64,000 nt of DNA, from contig CP078014.1 in NCBI GenBank assembly GCA_020544565.1, positions 1,924,016 to 1,988,015 on the forward strand, written 5' to 3'. Under the pieces are notes generated by a model that did not search any database, was not told the origin of the DNA, and worked only from the letters and a program-made list of their open reading frames with translations. Below, in pieces: positions 28,438 through 38,073 of this stretch (the first letter of the stretch is position 1; every line of letters begins with the position of its first letter). The stretch comes from Bradyrhizobiaceae bacterium. Its GTDB lineage: Bacteria > Pseudomonadota > Alphaproteobacteria > Rhizobiales > Xanthobacteraceae. Both the position numbers and the translations under genes were made by a program.

Positions 28438-29307
28438 TCATCGCGCCGCCACACGGCCAAACAGCCCCTGCGGGCGCCACAGCAGCAGCACGATCATCAT
28501 GGCGTAGATCACGAACGCCCCGAGCTTCGGCACGTAGTATTTTCCCGCAACGTCGCCGATGCCGAGCAGCAGCGCGGCCAGAAACGGACCGGTGACGGTG
28601 GAGGTGCCGCCGACCGAGACCACGATCAGCACGTAGATCAGGAACTTGAGCGGGAAATACGGATCAAGCCCGAGGATTTCCGCCCCCAGCGCGCCGCCGA
28701 GGCCGGCAAGGCCGCAGCCGAACGCGAAGGTCAGCGCGAACACCTGCGGCACGTTGATGCCGAGGCCGCCCGCCACCCGCGGATCGTCCACCGCCGCGCG
28801 CAGGCGGCTGCCGAACCGGGTCTTCGACAGGATCAGTTGCAGCCCGACGGTGAGCAGGCCGCAGATGACGATGATCATCAGCCGATAGCGGCCAACGCCG
28901 ACGCCGAACACGTCGATCTGCCCCTGCAACGCCTGCGGCAGACGGATGAAGGTCTGGGTCGAACCCATGACATAATCGACCGCGGCGATGGACATGAACA
29001 TCAGGCCGACGGTGAACAGCACCTGTTCGAGATGGCTGCGGCCGTAGAGATGGCGGTAGAGGCCGCGCTCCATCACCATGCCGATCAGCGCGCTGCCGAG
29101 AAACGCCAGCGCCAGCCCGGCGAAGAACGGCACGCCCAGGCGGTTGACCATCACGGCGCAGATGTAGCCGCCTGCCATGGCGAACGAGCCATGGGCGAGG
29201 TTGACGAAATTCATCAACCCCATGGTGACGGCGAGCCCGCACGCCAGCACGAACAGCAGCATGCCGTAGGCGACGCCGTCGAACAGGATGGTGAAGAGTG
29301 TGGTCAT
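28438..29307 (-). CDS. livH: ABC transporter permease LivH (system 1)
   Basis: The 289-residue permease has the LivH pattern VAYGMLLFVLACGLAVTMGLMNFVNLAHGSF near the N-terminus and about 8 membrane helices, with RAAVDDPRVAGGLGINVPQVF in the cytoplasmic coupling loop. It lies directly upstream of livM. A palindromic repeat separates it from livK. Confidence 0.92.
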   Translation of the reverse strand: MTTLFTILFDGVAYGMLLFVLACGLAVTMGLMNFVNLAHGSFAMAGGYICAVMVNRLGVPFFAGLALAFLGSALIGMVMERGLYRHLYGRSHLEQVLFTVGLMFMSIAAVDYVMGSTQTFIRLPQALQGQIDVFGVGVGRYRLMIIVICGLLTVGLQLILSKTRFGSRLRAAVDDPRVAGGLGINVPQVFALTFAFGCGLAGLGGALGAEILGLDPYFPLKFLIYVLIVVSVGGTSTVTGPFLAALLLGIGDVAGKYYVPKLGAFVIYAMMIVLLLWRPQGLFGRVAAR

Positions 29308-29329
29308 GGAGACAATTTCTCACCAGCGC

Positions 29330-29421
29330 CATTCCGGGGCAGCGCGTAGCGCTGAGCCCGGAATCTCCAGCCAGACCAAGCGAGATTCCGGGTTCGCGTC
29401 TTCGGCGCGCCCCGGAATGAC
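29330..29421. repeat. Palindromic intergenic repeat, family A, copy 2
   Basis: ATTCCGGGGC at one end is mirrored by CCCCGGAATGA at the other, with inner GGAATCTC/GAGATTCC arms. It matches copy 1 (936-1031). It lies between livK and livH of system 1, inside an operon, so it could reduce expression of the permease genes relative to the binding protein. Confidence 0.7.
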
Positions 29422-29435
29422 GCCGGATCGATCAA

Positions 29436-30620
29436 TCACTTCTTGGTCTTGCCTGGGTCCTTGACCGCCTCGAAGGTGGCGAATTCAACGTTGTAGAGTT
29501 CGCCGTCCACCTTCTTGACCTCGCGGATGTAGATGTTCTGCACGATGTCGCGGGTTTCGGGATCGATCGAGATCGGCCCGCGCGGGCTTTCCCACGCCAT
29601 GCCCTTCATCGCACCGACAAGCGAATCGCCATCGGCCTTGCCGCCGGTCTTCTTCAGCGCCTCGTAGATCAGGTGCATGCCGTCATAACCGCCGACCGCC
29701 ATGAAGCCCGGGCGCTCGCCGAACGCCTTCTTGTAGGCGGCGACGAAATCCTTGTTCTTCTGCGAGGGATGCGCGGCCGAATAGAGATGCGCCGTGACCG
29801 CGCCCAGCGCCGCGTCGCCCATGCTGTTGAGCAGGTCGTCGTCCATCACGTCGCCCGGCCCGATCACCCGGATGCCGGCCTTGTCGAGGCCGCGCTCGGC
29901 ATACTGCTTCATGAAATTGCCGCCCTGCCCGGCAGGCACGAACACGAACATCGCGTCCGGCTTGGAATCCTTCATGCGCTGGAGGAACGGCGCGAAATCC
30001 GGGTTGGACAGCGGCACTTTCACTTCCTCGACGATCTCGCCGCCGCCGGCGACGAAACGCTCCTTGAAGAATTGCAGCGCGTCGTTGCCCGGCGCGTAGT
30101 CGGACGTCAGGGTCGCGACCCGCTTGATGCCGTTTTTAGCGGCCCAGTCGCCAATCACCACCGACGACTGCGGCAGCGTGAAGGAGGTGCGCACGATGTA
30201 GGGCGAGCGCTCGGTGATGATCGAGGTGCCGGCCGCCATCACGATCTCGGGGACCTTGGCCTGGGTGGCGAGCGGGGCGGCAGCCAACGCCGACGGCGTC
30301 ACGCCGAACCCGGCGATGACATTGACCTTGTCGTTGACGATCAGTTCCTGCGCGGCGCGCTTGGTGTTGTCGGGCACGGTGCCGTCGTCCCTGACGATGA
30401 CCTCGATCTTCCGGCCGGCGACGGTATCGCCGTGCTGCTGCATATACAGCTTGACGGCGTTGGCGATCTGCTTGCCGGTGGACGACTGGACGCCGGTCAT
30501 CGGCAGGATCAGGCCGATCCTGAACGTCTCCTGCGCCGACGCCGGCGTGATCGCCCCCGCAACGGCGGCGCAGGCCATTGCCTGCAAGAATGTCCTGCGA
30601 CGAACCGATATATTTGTCAT
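29436..30620 (-). CDS. livK: ABC transporter substrate-binding protein LivK-like (system 1), Tat signal
   Basis: The 394-residue product is a periplasmic type I binding protein. It opens with RRRTFLQAMACAAVAG, a twin-arginine-like signal, and is then cleaved near PASAQE. The mature protein begins FRIGLILPMTGVQSSTGKQI, as in amino-acid/amide-binding receptors. The start is the ATG at 30620 with GGGAGG upstream; a TTG one codon earlier is possible. It is first in the minus-strand operon livK-[repeat]-livH-livM-livG-livF and is divergent from a CoA-transferase fusion gene. That suggests the imported acid may be CoA-activated. Confidence 0.9.
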   Translation of the reverse strand: MTNISVRRRTFLQAMACAAVAGAITPASAQETFRIGLILPMTGVQSSTGKQIANAVKLYMQQHGDTVAGRKIEVIVRDDGTVPDNTKRAAQELIVNDKVNVIAGFGVTPSALAAAPLATQAKVPEIVMAAGTSIITERSPYIVRTSFTLPQSSVVIGDWAAKNGIKRVATLTSDYAPGNDALQFFKERFVAGGGEIVEEVKVPLSNPDFAPFLQRMKDSKPDAMFVFVPAGQGGNFMKQYAERGLDKAGIRVIGPGDVMDDDLLNSMGDAALGAVTAHLYSAAHPSQKNKDFVAAYKKAFGERPGFMAVGGYDGMHLIYEALKKTGGKADGDSLVGAMKGMAWESPRGPISIDPETRDIVQNIYIREVKKVDGELYNVEFATFEAVKDPGKTKK

Positions 30621-30897
30621 CAACCTCGACCTCCCTTTGCCACCGGGCCGGCCGGCGAGCCGCCGTCAGCCTCTCATGTTCTGATCGGCGCTTATCTCAC
30701 ATCGCGCCCGCTCAAAAAGCCACGGGAAAATTTTTCCCCGGCGACAAGCGGTCCGCGCGTTGCGCCGCAACCAGCCAGCCGGACGCAATTGCCAGTGGAT
30801 GAACACCACGATCTTAAGATCAACGGGAATTGGACACGCTCGACGATTGAGCTTCCGACCGGGATCAGGCAACCTGCGAAAAACAGACAGGTTGGAC

Positions 30898-33336
30898 GTG
30901 CTGGCATTACCTCTTTCTCATCTGCGCGTGGTCGAACTCGGCTGCGGCGACACACTCGGCTATTGCGGCAAGCTGTTTGCCGACTTCGGGGCGGAGGTCA
31001 TCAAGATCGAACCGCCGGGCGGCGATCCCGGCCGCGGCATTCCGCCGCTTACCGACGCGGGCGCCGGGCGACGCGAAAGCCTGACCTTTGCCTGGCTGAA
31101 CACCAACAAGCGCAGCATCACCGCAGATCCCGAGATTCCTGCGGACGCCGCACGCATCCTCGCCCTGCTCGCCAGCGCCGATCTGCTGCTCGATGCGCGC
31201 CACCCCGACGCCATCGAGGCGTCACCGGTTTCGCACGCATTTCTGCGCGCAAACGACCCCGGCCTCGCCATCACCGCGATGTCGCGGTTCGGAGAACACG
31301 GCCCCTATCGCAACTATCTCGCCACCGAGTCGGTGTGCCGCAGCCTCGCCGGCCTGGTGAAATTCGTGGGCCCCGTGGAAGGGCCGCCGGTGCTGCCACG
31401 CGACGGACAGACCGGGGTGATCGGCGGACTCACCGCCTTCATCCCGAGCCTCGCCGGGCTTTACGGCCATGTTCACGGTGCGCGGCGCTTCGCCGTCAAC
31501 GATCTCGCGGCACTGCTGCAGATCAGCGAATTCGACACCGGCGTCGCCCTGGAAAACGGCTTCACCCGTCCGCGCCCGGGCCTCAACCGGTTCGGGCGCG
31601 GCTACCCGACCGGCACCTTCGCCACCAAGCATGGCTGGCTCGGCGTGACCGTGGTGACGCCGGCGCAATGGACCGCCTTCTGCACCATGCTGGACATGCC
31701 CGACCTCGGGACCGATCCGAAATACGCCGCCACCCTCGACCGCTTCATGCAGGCCGACGAGTTGAGGGCGATCATCACCCCCGCGCTGCTGACACGCACC
31801 GCGATAGACTGGTTCGAGAAAGGCATCGCGCTGCGGCTGCCGCTCGCCGTGGTGCCCGACATGGCCGAACTGCTGACGCAGGAGGTGCACCGCAGCCGCG
31901 GCGCGTTCGCGCCGGTGACCATCGGCAGCGCCTCCTTCGAGGGGCCGGTGCTGCCGCAACATCTGACCCGCGCGCGGCCAAAACCGAACGGACCGGCGCC
32001 GCTTGCGGGCGAGCATGACGGTCGCGCCCTGCCTGCGCACACGCGGGCGGCGACGCGCGCCGCAACGCCGCAGGACGCGCTGCCCCTGAGCGGGCTGCGC
32101 ATCATCGACCTCACCATGGGATGGGCCGGACCGACCGCGACCCGGCAGATGGCCGATCTCGGCGCCGACGTCATCAAGGTGGAGTCGTGCCAGTATCCGG
32201 ACTGGTTTCGCGGCACCGACACCCGCCCGCCCTACCACGAGGAGCGCACCTACGAGAAAATGTACTTGTTCCAGATGAACAACCGCAACAAGCGCGGCAT
32301 CACGCTGGACCTCACCACCGAACGCGGCCTCGGCCTGTTGAAGCGGCTCTTGAAAGACGCCGACGCAGTGATCGACAATTACGCCGCCGACGTGATGCCG
32401 CGCCTCGGCCTCGGCGTCGAACAACTGCTCGCCATCAATCCGCGCCTCGTGGTGGTCACCATGCCGGCCTTCGGCATGAGGGGACCGTGGAGCGGCGTGC
32501 GCGCCTATGGCTCGACGCTGGAGCAGGCGTCCGGCCTGCCGTCGGTGACCGGAGACCCCGACCATCCACCGACCATGCAGCATCCCGCCCTCGGCGATCC
32601 GATCGGCGGGCTGAACGCCGCGGCGGCGCTGCTGCTCGGCTTCATGCACCAACGCAACACCGGCGAAGGGCAGCACATCGATCTCAGCCAGGTGGAATGC
32701 CTGCTGCCGCTGCTGGCGCCGTCGATCCTCGAACAATCCGCCACCGGAGCGACCGGTCCCCGCCTCGGCAATCGCCATCCGCGTTATGTGCCACACGGCT
32801 GCTTTCCGACCCTCGGCATCGATCAATGGATCACCCTCGCGGTACGGAGCGACGACGAATGGCGCGCGCTGTGCGGCGTGATGCGCCGCCCCGATCTCGC
32901 CGCCGATATCGCGCTTGCCACCGCCGACGGCCGCCGCGCCCACGAAGACCGCATCGACGCCGCGATCCGGCGGTGGCTCGCCGACGTGCGTCCCGATATC
33001 GCGATGGTGACGCTGCAGAAGGCCGGCGTGCCCGCCGGGATTGCGCGGATGCCGCAGGACCTCGCCGCCGATCCGCATCTGTGGACGGTTGGCCACTGGC
33101 AGCCGAGCGACCGGCCCTTCATGGGCCCGCATCTTCTGCCTTCGGTCGCCTATCGCGAGGGCGACGCCCGGCACCCCTATCCCATCGACCGACTGGCGCC
33201 GACGCTGGGCCAGCACAATCACGAGGTGCTGCGCGACCTGCTCGGCCTTGACGACGACGAGATCGCCGCGCTCGAACGCAACGAGGTGATCGGCACGCAG
33301 GCCGCGCAGCCAAAGCCGAAGCAGGCGAAGGGCTGA
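30898..33336 (+). CDS. Fused two-domain class III CoA-transferase (CaiB/BaiF family)
   Basis: The product of about 812 residues contains two full class III CoA-transferase domains: roughly residues 1-385, opening LSHLRVVELGCGDTLGYCGKL, and 396-812, opening LSGLRIIDLTMGWAGPTATR. Each has the GADVIKIE/GADVIKVE motif. The second domain keeps the catalytic Asp in GDPIGGL (Asp567). The matching site of the first domain is GVIGGL, with Gly173 in its place, so the first half may be inactive. The start is uncertain: GTG 30898 or TTG 30892, with weak ribosome sites. Family members move CoA between carboxylic acids. Its 3' end meets the convergent fcl gene. Confidence 0.85.
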   Translation: MLALPLSHLRVVELGCGDTLGYCGKLFADFGAEVIKIEPPGGDPGRGIPPLTDAGAGRRESLTFAWLNTNKRSITADPEIPADAARILALLASADLLLDARHPDAIEASPVSHAFLRANDPGLAITAMSRFGEHGPYRNYLATESVCRSLAGLVKFVGPVEGPPVLPRDGQTGVIGGLTAFIPSLAGLYGHVHGARRFAVNDLAALLQISEFDTGVALENGFTRPRPGLNRFGRGYPTGTFATKHGWLGVTVVTPAQWTAFCTMLDMPDLGTDPKYAATLDRFMQADELRAIITPALLTRTAIDWFEKGIALRLPLAVVPDMAELLTQEVHRSRGAFAPVTIGSASFEGPVLPQHLTRARPKPNGPAPLAGEHDGRALPAHTRAATRAATPQDALPLSGLRIIDLTMGWAGPTATRQMADLGADVIKVESCQYPDWFRGTDTRPPYHEERTYEKMYLFQMNNRNKRGITLDLTTERGLGLLKRLLKDADAVIDNYAADVMPRLGLGVEQLLAINPRLVVVTMPAFGMRGPWSGVRAYGSTLEQASGLPSVTGDPDHPPTMQHPALGDPIGGLNAAAALLLGFMHQRNTGEGQHIDLSQVECLLPLLAPSILEQSATGATGPRLGNRHPRYVPHGCFPTLGIDQWITLAVRSDDEWRALCGVMRRPDLAADIALATADGRRAHEDRIDAAIRRWLADVRPDIAMVTLQKAGVPAGIARMPQDLAADPHLWTVGHWQPSDRPFMGPHLLPSVAYREGDARHPYPIDRLAPTLGQHNHEVLRDLLGLDDDEIAALERNEVIGTQAAQPKPKQAKG

Positions 33337-33343
33337 CGTCGCG

Positions 33344-34279
33344 CTATCTCCGCTCGGCCAGAAACGCCCGATAGGCCAGCCTGATCCCATCCTCCAGCGA
33401 GGTGGCGGCGCGCCAGCCGAGCTGCGCGAGCTTGGCGACATCGAGCAGCTTGCGCGGCGTGCCGTCCGGCTTCGACGGATCGAACACGATCGCACCGGCG
33501 TAACCCACGGCATCCGCCACCACGCGGGCGAATTCGGCGATGGAGATATCCTCGCCGGTGCCGACATTGACCAGCATGCCATCCGAATAATGCTTCATCA
33601 GATGCACCGACGCATCGGCCATATCGTCCACATAAAGAAATTCGCGGCGCGGCGTGCCGGTCCCCCACACCACGACCTCACCCGCGCCGGTTTCCTTCGC
33701 TTCATGAAAGCGGCGGATCAGCGCCGCGACCACGTGGCTGTATTCGGGATGATAATTGTCGCCCGGCCCGTAGAGATTGGTCGGCATGATGCTGATGAAG
33801 TCGCAGCCATATTGCTGACGATAGGCTTCCACCATCTTCACGCCCGCGATCTTGGCGATGGCGTAAGGCTCGTTGGTCGGCTCCAGCGGACCGGTGAGCA
33901 GCGACTCCTCGCGCAGCGGCTGCGCCGCGAGCCGCGGATAGATGCAGGACGAGCCGAGAAACAGCAGCTTCTCCACGCCGTTCGTGTGCGCCGCCTGGAT
34001 CACATTCGCCGCCAGCATCAGATTGTCGTAGATGAACTCGGCGCGCAGCGTGTTGTTGGCGACGATGCCGCCGACCTTTGCCGCAGCATGAAACACCACC
34101 TGCGGGCGCATCGCCGCGAACCAGCGATCGACCGCGGCCTGATCGCGCAGATCGATTTCGCTGCGCGAAACCGTCAGGATCTCGACGTCCTCGCGCGCGA
34201 GCCGGCGCACCAGCGCGCTGCCCACCATGCCGCGGTGACCTGCGACAAAAACACGTTTTCCTTTCAGATCGAACGGCAC
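33344..34279 (-). CDS. fcl: GDP-L-fucose synthase
   Basis: The 311-residue product is an extended short-chain dehydrogenase with the Rossmann motif [36 protein letters not shown] and the catalytic YAIAK (Tyr-x-x-x-Lys). These are typical of GDP-4-keto-6-deoxymannose epimerase/reductase, which makes GDP-L-fucose for surface polysaccharides. The start is a GTG at 34279 with GGGGGA upstream; a longer TTG-started form is unlikely. The partner GDP-mannose dehydratase (gmd) is not in this window, which is unusual since the two are often adjacent. Confidence 0.92.
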   Translation of the reverse strand: MPFDLKGKRVFVAGHRGMVGSALVRRLAREDVEILTVSRSEIDLRDQAAVDRWFAAMRPQVVFHAAAKVGGIVANNTLRAEFIYDNLMLAANVIQAAHTNGVEKLLFLGSSCIYPRLAAQPLREESLLTGPLEPTNEPYAIAKIAGVKMVEAYRQQYGCDFISIMPTNLYGPGDNYHPEYSHVVAALIRRFHEAKETGAGEVVVWGTGTPRREFLYVDDMADASVHLMKHYSDGMLVNVGTGEDISIAEFARVVADAVGYAGAIVFDPSKPDGTPRKLLDVAKLAQLGWRAATSLEDGIRLAYRAFLAERR

Positions 34280-34506
34280 ACCCGTCCCCCGCCTTGACGC
34301 CCCGCCCGTGTTCGGCAAAGACCGACCTCCTATCACGCCGTACAAGCGGCGCGCAAATTAAGCATCCGCACCGGATCGCGACCAACGGGGACTTGCGGCG
34401 CGCTGGAGCTTGGACCACAATTATGCGATGGACGGCTGAAAAATGTCAGGGATCATGACCCGGACAACCAAAAAGCCGAAATTTTGAAACCAGGGAGAGA
34501 AAACAG

Positions 34507-35739
34507 ATGCGTAAGCTCATGATGGCCGCAGCATTCGCGCTGCCGCTGTTCGGCGGCGCCGCGATGGCGCAGGACACCGTGAAGATCGGCTACATCGATC
34601 CGCTGTCGGGCGGCGGCGCCAGCGTCGGTGAAATCGGCTACAAGACCTTCCAGTTTCTCGCCGACGAACTGAACGCCAAGGGCGGCATCCTCGGCAAGAA
34701 AGTCGAGATCGTTCCGTTCGACAACAAGACCAATCCGCAGGAAAGCCTGATCCAGGCCCAGAAGGCGATCGACTCCGGCATTCGCTATATCACCCAGGGC
34801 AACGGCTCGGCCGTCGCCGCCGCGCTGTCGGACTTCGTCACGAAGTACAACGACCGCAACCCCGGCAAGGAAGTGCTGTACTTCAACTACGCCGCGGTGG
34901 ACCCGATCCTGACCAACGAGAAATGCAGCTTCGCGCATTTCCGCTGGGACGCGAACTCCGACATCAAGATGGAAGCGCTCACCAACTACATGAAGGGCGT
35001 TCCCGCGATCAAGAAAGTGTACCTGATCAACCAGGACTACTCGTTCGGTGAGTCGGTGCGCTCGCAGGCCCGCAAGATGCTCGCCGCCAAGCGCCCGGAC
35101 GTCCAGATCGTCGGTGACGAACTGCATCCGCTGCTGAAGGTGACCGACTTCGCGCCCTATATCGCCAAGATCAAGGCGTCGGGCGCCGACACCGTCATCA
35201 CCGGCAACTGGGGCCAGGACTTCGCGCTGCTGCTGAAGGCGGCCGCCGACGCCGGCCTGAAAGTGGGCTGGTACACCTATTACGCCGGCGGCTCCGGCGG
35301 CCCGACCGCGATCAAGCAGGCCAACCTGAACGATCAGGTCTACCAGGTCGTCGAAGGTTACGCGAACATCGACCACGCGCCGTCGCGCGCTTTCGAGAAG
35401 GCGCTGCGCGAGAAGTACAACTTTGGCCTGTTCTATCCCCGCGCCGTGAACGAGATGCGCATGCTCGCGTTGGCGGCCGAAAAGGCCAAGTCCCTCGATC
35501 CGGTCAAGGTCGGCCTCGCGCTGGAAGGCATGGAGTTCGACGTCTTCAGCGGCGGCAAGGGCTTCATGCGCAAGGACGACCATCAGTTCTTCCAGCCGAT
35601 CTACATCGCCCAGTTCGGCGAACTGAAGAACAACGAGCCGTTCGACGAGGAAAAGACCGGCTGGGGCTGGAAGGGCGCCGCCCGCATCGACACCGACAAG
35701 ACCGTGCTGCCCACCACCTGCAAGATGACCCGTCCGTAA
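34507..35739 (+). CDS. livK: ABC transporter substrate-binding protein LivK-like (system 2)
   Basis: The 410-residue periplasmic receptor has a signal peptide ending GGAAMAQD and begins VKIGYIDPLSGGGASVGEIG, with a large type I binding fold. It has GGGAGAG before the ATG. It heads the plus-strand operon livK-livH-livM-livG-livF (34.5-39.5 kb). The ligand cannot be told; the family includes receptors for amino acids, amides and aromatic acids. Confidence 0.92.
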   Translation: MRKLMMAAAFALPLFGGAAMAQDTVKIGYIDPLSGGGASVGEIGYKTFQFLADELNAKGGILGKKVEIVPFDNKTNPQESLIQAQKAIDSGIRYITQGNGSAVAAALSDFVTKYNDRNPGKEVLYFNYAAVDPILTNEKCSFAHFRWDANSDIKMEALTNYMKGVPAIKKVYLINQDYSFGESVRSQARKMLAAKRPDVQIVGDELHPLLKVTDFAPYIAKIKASGADTVITGNWGQDFALLLKAAADAGLKVGWYTYYAGGSGGPTAIKQANLNDQVYQVVEGYANIDHAPSRAFEKALREKYNFGLFYPRAVNEMRMLALAAEKAKSLDPVKVGLALEGMEFDVFSGGKGFMRKDDHQFFQPIYIAQFGELKNNEPFDEEKTGWGWKGAARIDTDKTVLPTTCKMTRP

Positions 35740-35812
35740 CGGGTCGCCAGTCGCGTTCATCCCGGCTCCCGCCGGGGTGAACGCGGCATCGTCTATCAGG
35801 GGAACCGGGCCC

Positions 35813-36760
35813 GTGCTTGAACTGATCGTGATTTCCACGCTGAACGGCGTGCTGTTCGGAATGCTGCTGTTCCTGATGGCGAGCGGCCTGACAGTGATCT
35901 TCAGCATGCTCGGCGTGCTGAACTTCGCCCATGCGAGCTTCTACATGCTGGGCGCATTCTTCGGCTTCCAGATCAGCCGCTGGGTCGGGTTCTGGCCGGC
36001 GCTGGTGGCCGCGCCCCTGCTCGCCGGACTGATCGGCATGGCGGTGGAGCGCTACGGCCTGCGCCACGTCCACCGGAACGGCCACGTCGCCGAACTGCTG
36101 TTCACCTTCGGCCTCGCCTTCGCCATCGAGGAGATCGTCCAGATCATCTGGGGCAAGAGCCCGGTGGATTTCCGCGTGCCCGCCTCGCTCGATTTCCCCG
36201 CCTTCACGCTGTTCTCCACCAATTATCCCGCCTACAAGATTTTCATGCTGGCGGTGTCGGTGACCATCTTCCTCGGCCTGCTGATTGCGCTCAAGCGCAC
36301 GCGCATCGGCCTGATCGTCCAGGCGGCGCTGACCCACCCGCACATGGTCGGCCATCTCGGGCACAATGTCGGCCGCATCTTCATGCTGGTGTTCGGCGTC
36401 GGCACCGCACTCGCCGCCGTCGCCGGCGTGATCGCCGGCCCCGCCCTCGTCACCCAGTCCAACATGGCCGGCCTGCTCGGACCGATCCTGTTCGTGGTGG
36501 TGGTGGTCGGCGGCCTAGGCTCGCTGCCGGGCGCGTTCATCGCCTCGCTGCTGATCGGCCTCGTGCAGACCTTCGCGGTGTCGATGAACGGTTCGCTGTC
36601 GGAAGTGTTCGGACCGCTCAGCCCCGATTATGCCCATACCTGGCTCGCTGATATCTGGAACGTCACCGTCGCGCAGATCGCGCCCATCATGCCCTATGTG
36701 CTGCTGGTGCTGATCCTCGCCTTCCGCCCGATGGGCCTCTTGGGAACGCGCGAAACATGA
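35813..36760 (+). CDS. livH: ABC transporter permease LivH (system 2)
   Basis: The 315-residue permease has about 8 helices and the LivH opening TLNGVLFGMLLFLMASGLTVIFSMLGVLNFAHASFYMLGA. I chose the GTG at 35813, with AGGGGAA about 9 bases upstream. A GTG at 35777 would add 12 residues. Its stop overlaps the livM start (ATGA). Confidence 0.9.
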   Translation: MLELIVISTLNGVLFGMLLFLMASGLTVIFSMLGVLNFAHASFYMLGAFFGFQISRWVGFWPALVAAPLLAGLIGMAVERYGLRHVHRNGHVAELLFTFGLAFAIEEIVQIIWGKSPVDFRVPASLDFPAFTLFSTNYPAYKIFMLAVSVTIFLGLLIALKRTRIGLIVQAALTHPHMVGHLGHNVGRIFMLVFGVGTALAAVAGVIAGPALVTQSNMAGLLGPILFVVVVVGGLGSLPGAFIASLLIGLVQTFAVSMNGSLSEVFGPLSPDYAHTWLADIWNVTVAQIAPIMPYVLLVLILAFRPMGLLGTRET

Positions 36761-38073
36761 GCGAGATCACCGCATCCCCCGCGGCCGCATGCATCGCGCC
36801 GCCGCCCGCGACCGCCGCCGACAAGATGAAATTCTACAGCGGCTGGATCGCGGTTGCCGTCGTCCTGCTGCTGCTGCCGAAGGTGTTTTCCTCCGGCGGA
36901 TCGCTGACGACCTTCAGCCTGATCGGCATCTCGATCATCTTCTCGCTGTCCTACAACATCCTGCTCGGCCAGACCGGCATGCTGTCGTTCGGCCACGCGG
37001 TCTATTACGGCCTCGGCGGCTTCCTCGTCATCCACGCCATCAATATCGTCGGCGCGCACAAATGGCCGATCCCGCTGCCGCTCATTCCGCTGATCGGCGG
37101 ATTGACCGGACTTGTCTTCGCCATGCTGCTGGGATGGGTCTCGACCAAGCGCTCGGGCACCGCCTTCGCCATGATCTCGCTCGGCGTCGCCGAACTGGTG
37201 GCCTCCTCGGCCCTGATCCTGCGCACCTTCTTCGGCGGCGAGGCCGGCATCTCGGCCAACCGCACCAAGCTGTTCCGCGTCTTCGACTGGAGCTTCGGGC
37301 CCCAGATCCAGATCTATTATCTGGTCGCGGCGTGGACGCTCGTGTGCATGATCGCGATGTACGCGCTGACCCGCACCCCACTCGGCCGCATGTGCAACGC
37401 CGTGCGCGACAACCCCGAGCGCGTGCAGTTCGTCGGCTACGATCCGCACGTGGTGCGCTATCTCGCCTTCTGCTTCTCCGGGTTCTTCGCCGGCATCGCC
37501 GGGGCGCTGGCCGCGATCAATTTCGAGATCGCCAACTCCGCCTATCTCGGCGCGGTGCAGTCCGGCACCGTGCTGTTCTCCACCTATATCGGCGGCGTCG
37601 GCTTCTTCATCGGCCCGGTGGTCGGCGCGATCTTCGTGACGCTGCTGTCCCTCAGCCTCAGCGATCTCACCACGGTGTGGCAGCTCTATTTCGGGTTGTT
37701 CTTCATCGCCATGGTGATGTTCGCGCCGGGCGGCGTCACCGGCCTTCTGATGAAGCACCGGCCGCTGATCCGCGGCGGAACGCTGTTCAAGGTGCTGCCG
37801 TCCTATGTGGTGGCCCTCGTTCCGACGCTGGCGATGGTGATCGGCTTGATGATCGCGATCGAATGCGTGGTTCACTACACCGTCAACCCCGACGAGGATC
37901 CGAACATCCGGCCGTTCGGCATTCCCTTCAATGCCACGAGCCCGCTGACCTGGGCGGGCGCCGCGATCCTGCTGATCGGCGGTTTCCTGATCGCGCGCAT
38001 GACCTGGAAACGGGTCGCGCAGGCGTGGGATGAGGCATTGACGGAGGCGCGCGCCAAGGGAGTGACCGCATGA
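36757..38073 (+). CDS. livM: ABC transporter permease LivM (system 2), with C-terminal membrane extension
   Basis: The 438-residue product is longer than usual LivM (about 320-360). The core has SLSYNILLGQTGMLSFGHAVYYGLGG, NAVRDNPERVQFVGYD, and FSGFFAGIAGALAAINFE. After the usual end, near residue 330, it carries two extra hydrophobic segments (VVALVPTLAMVIGLMIAIE and WAGAAILLIGGFLIARM). These longer LivMs do occur in rhizobial genomes. The ATG overlaps the livH stop. Confidence 0.9.
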   Translation: MSEITASPAAACIAPPPATAADKMKFYSGWIAVAVVLLLLPKVFSSGGSLTTFSLIGISIIFSLSYNILLGQTGMLSFGHAVYYGLGGFLVIHAINIVGAHKWPIPLPLIPLIGGLTGLVFAMLLGWVSTKRSGTAFAMISLGVAELVASSALILRTFFGGEAGISANRTKLFRVFDWSFGPQIQIYYLVAAWTLVCMIAMYALTRTPLGRMCNAVRDNPERVQFVGYDPHVVRYLAFCFSGFFAGIAGALAAINFEIANSAYLGAVQSGTVLFSTYIGGVGFFIGPVVGAIFVTLLSLSLSDLTTVWQLYFGLFFIAMVMFAPGGVTGLLMKHRPLIRGGTLFKVLPSYVVALVPTLAMVIGLMIAIECVVHYTVNPDEDPNIRPFGIPFNATSPLTWAGAAILLIGGFLIARMTWKRVAQAWDEALTEARAKGVTA

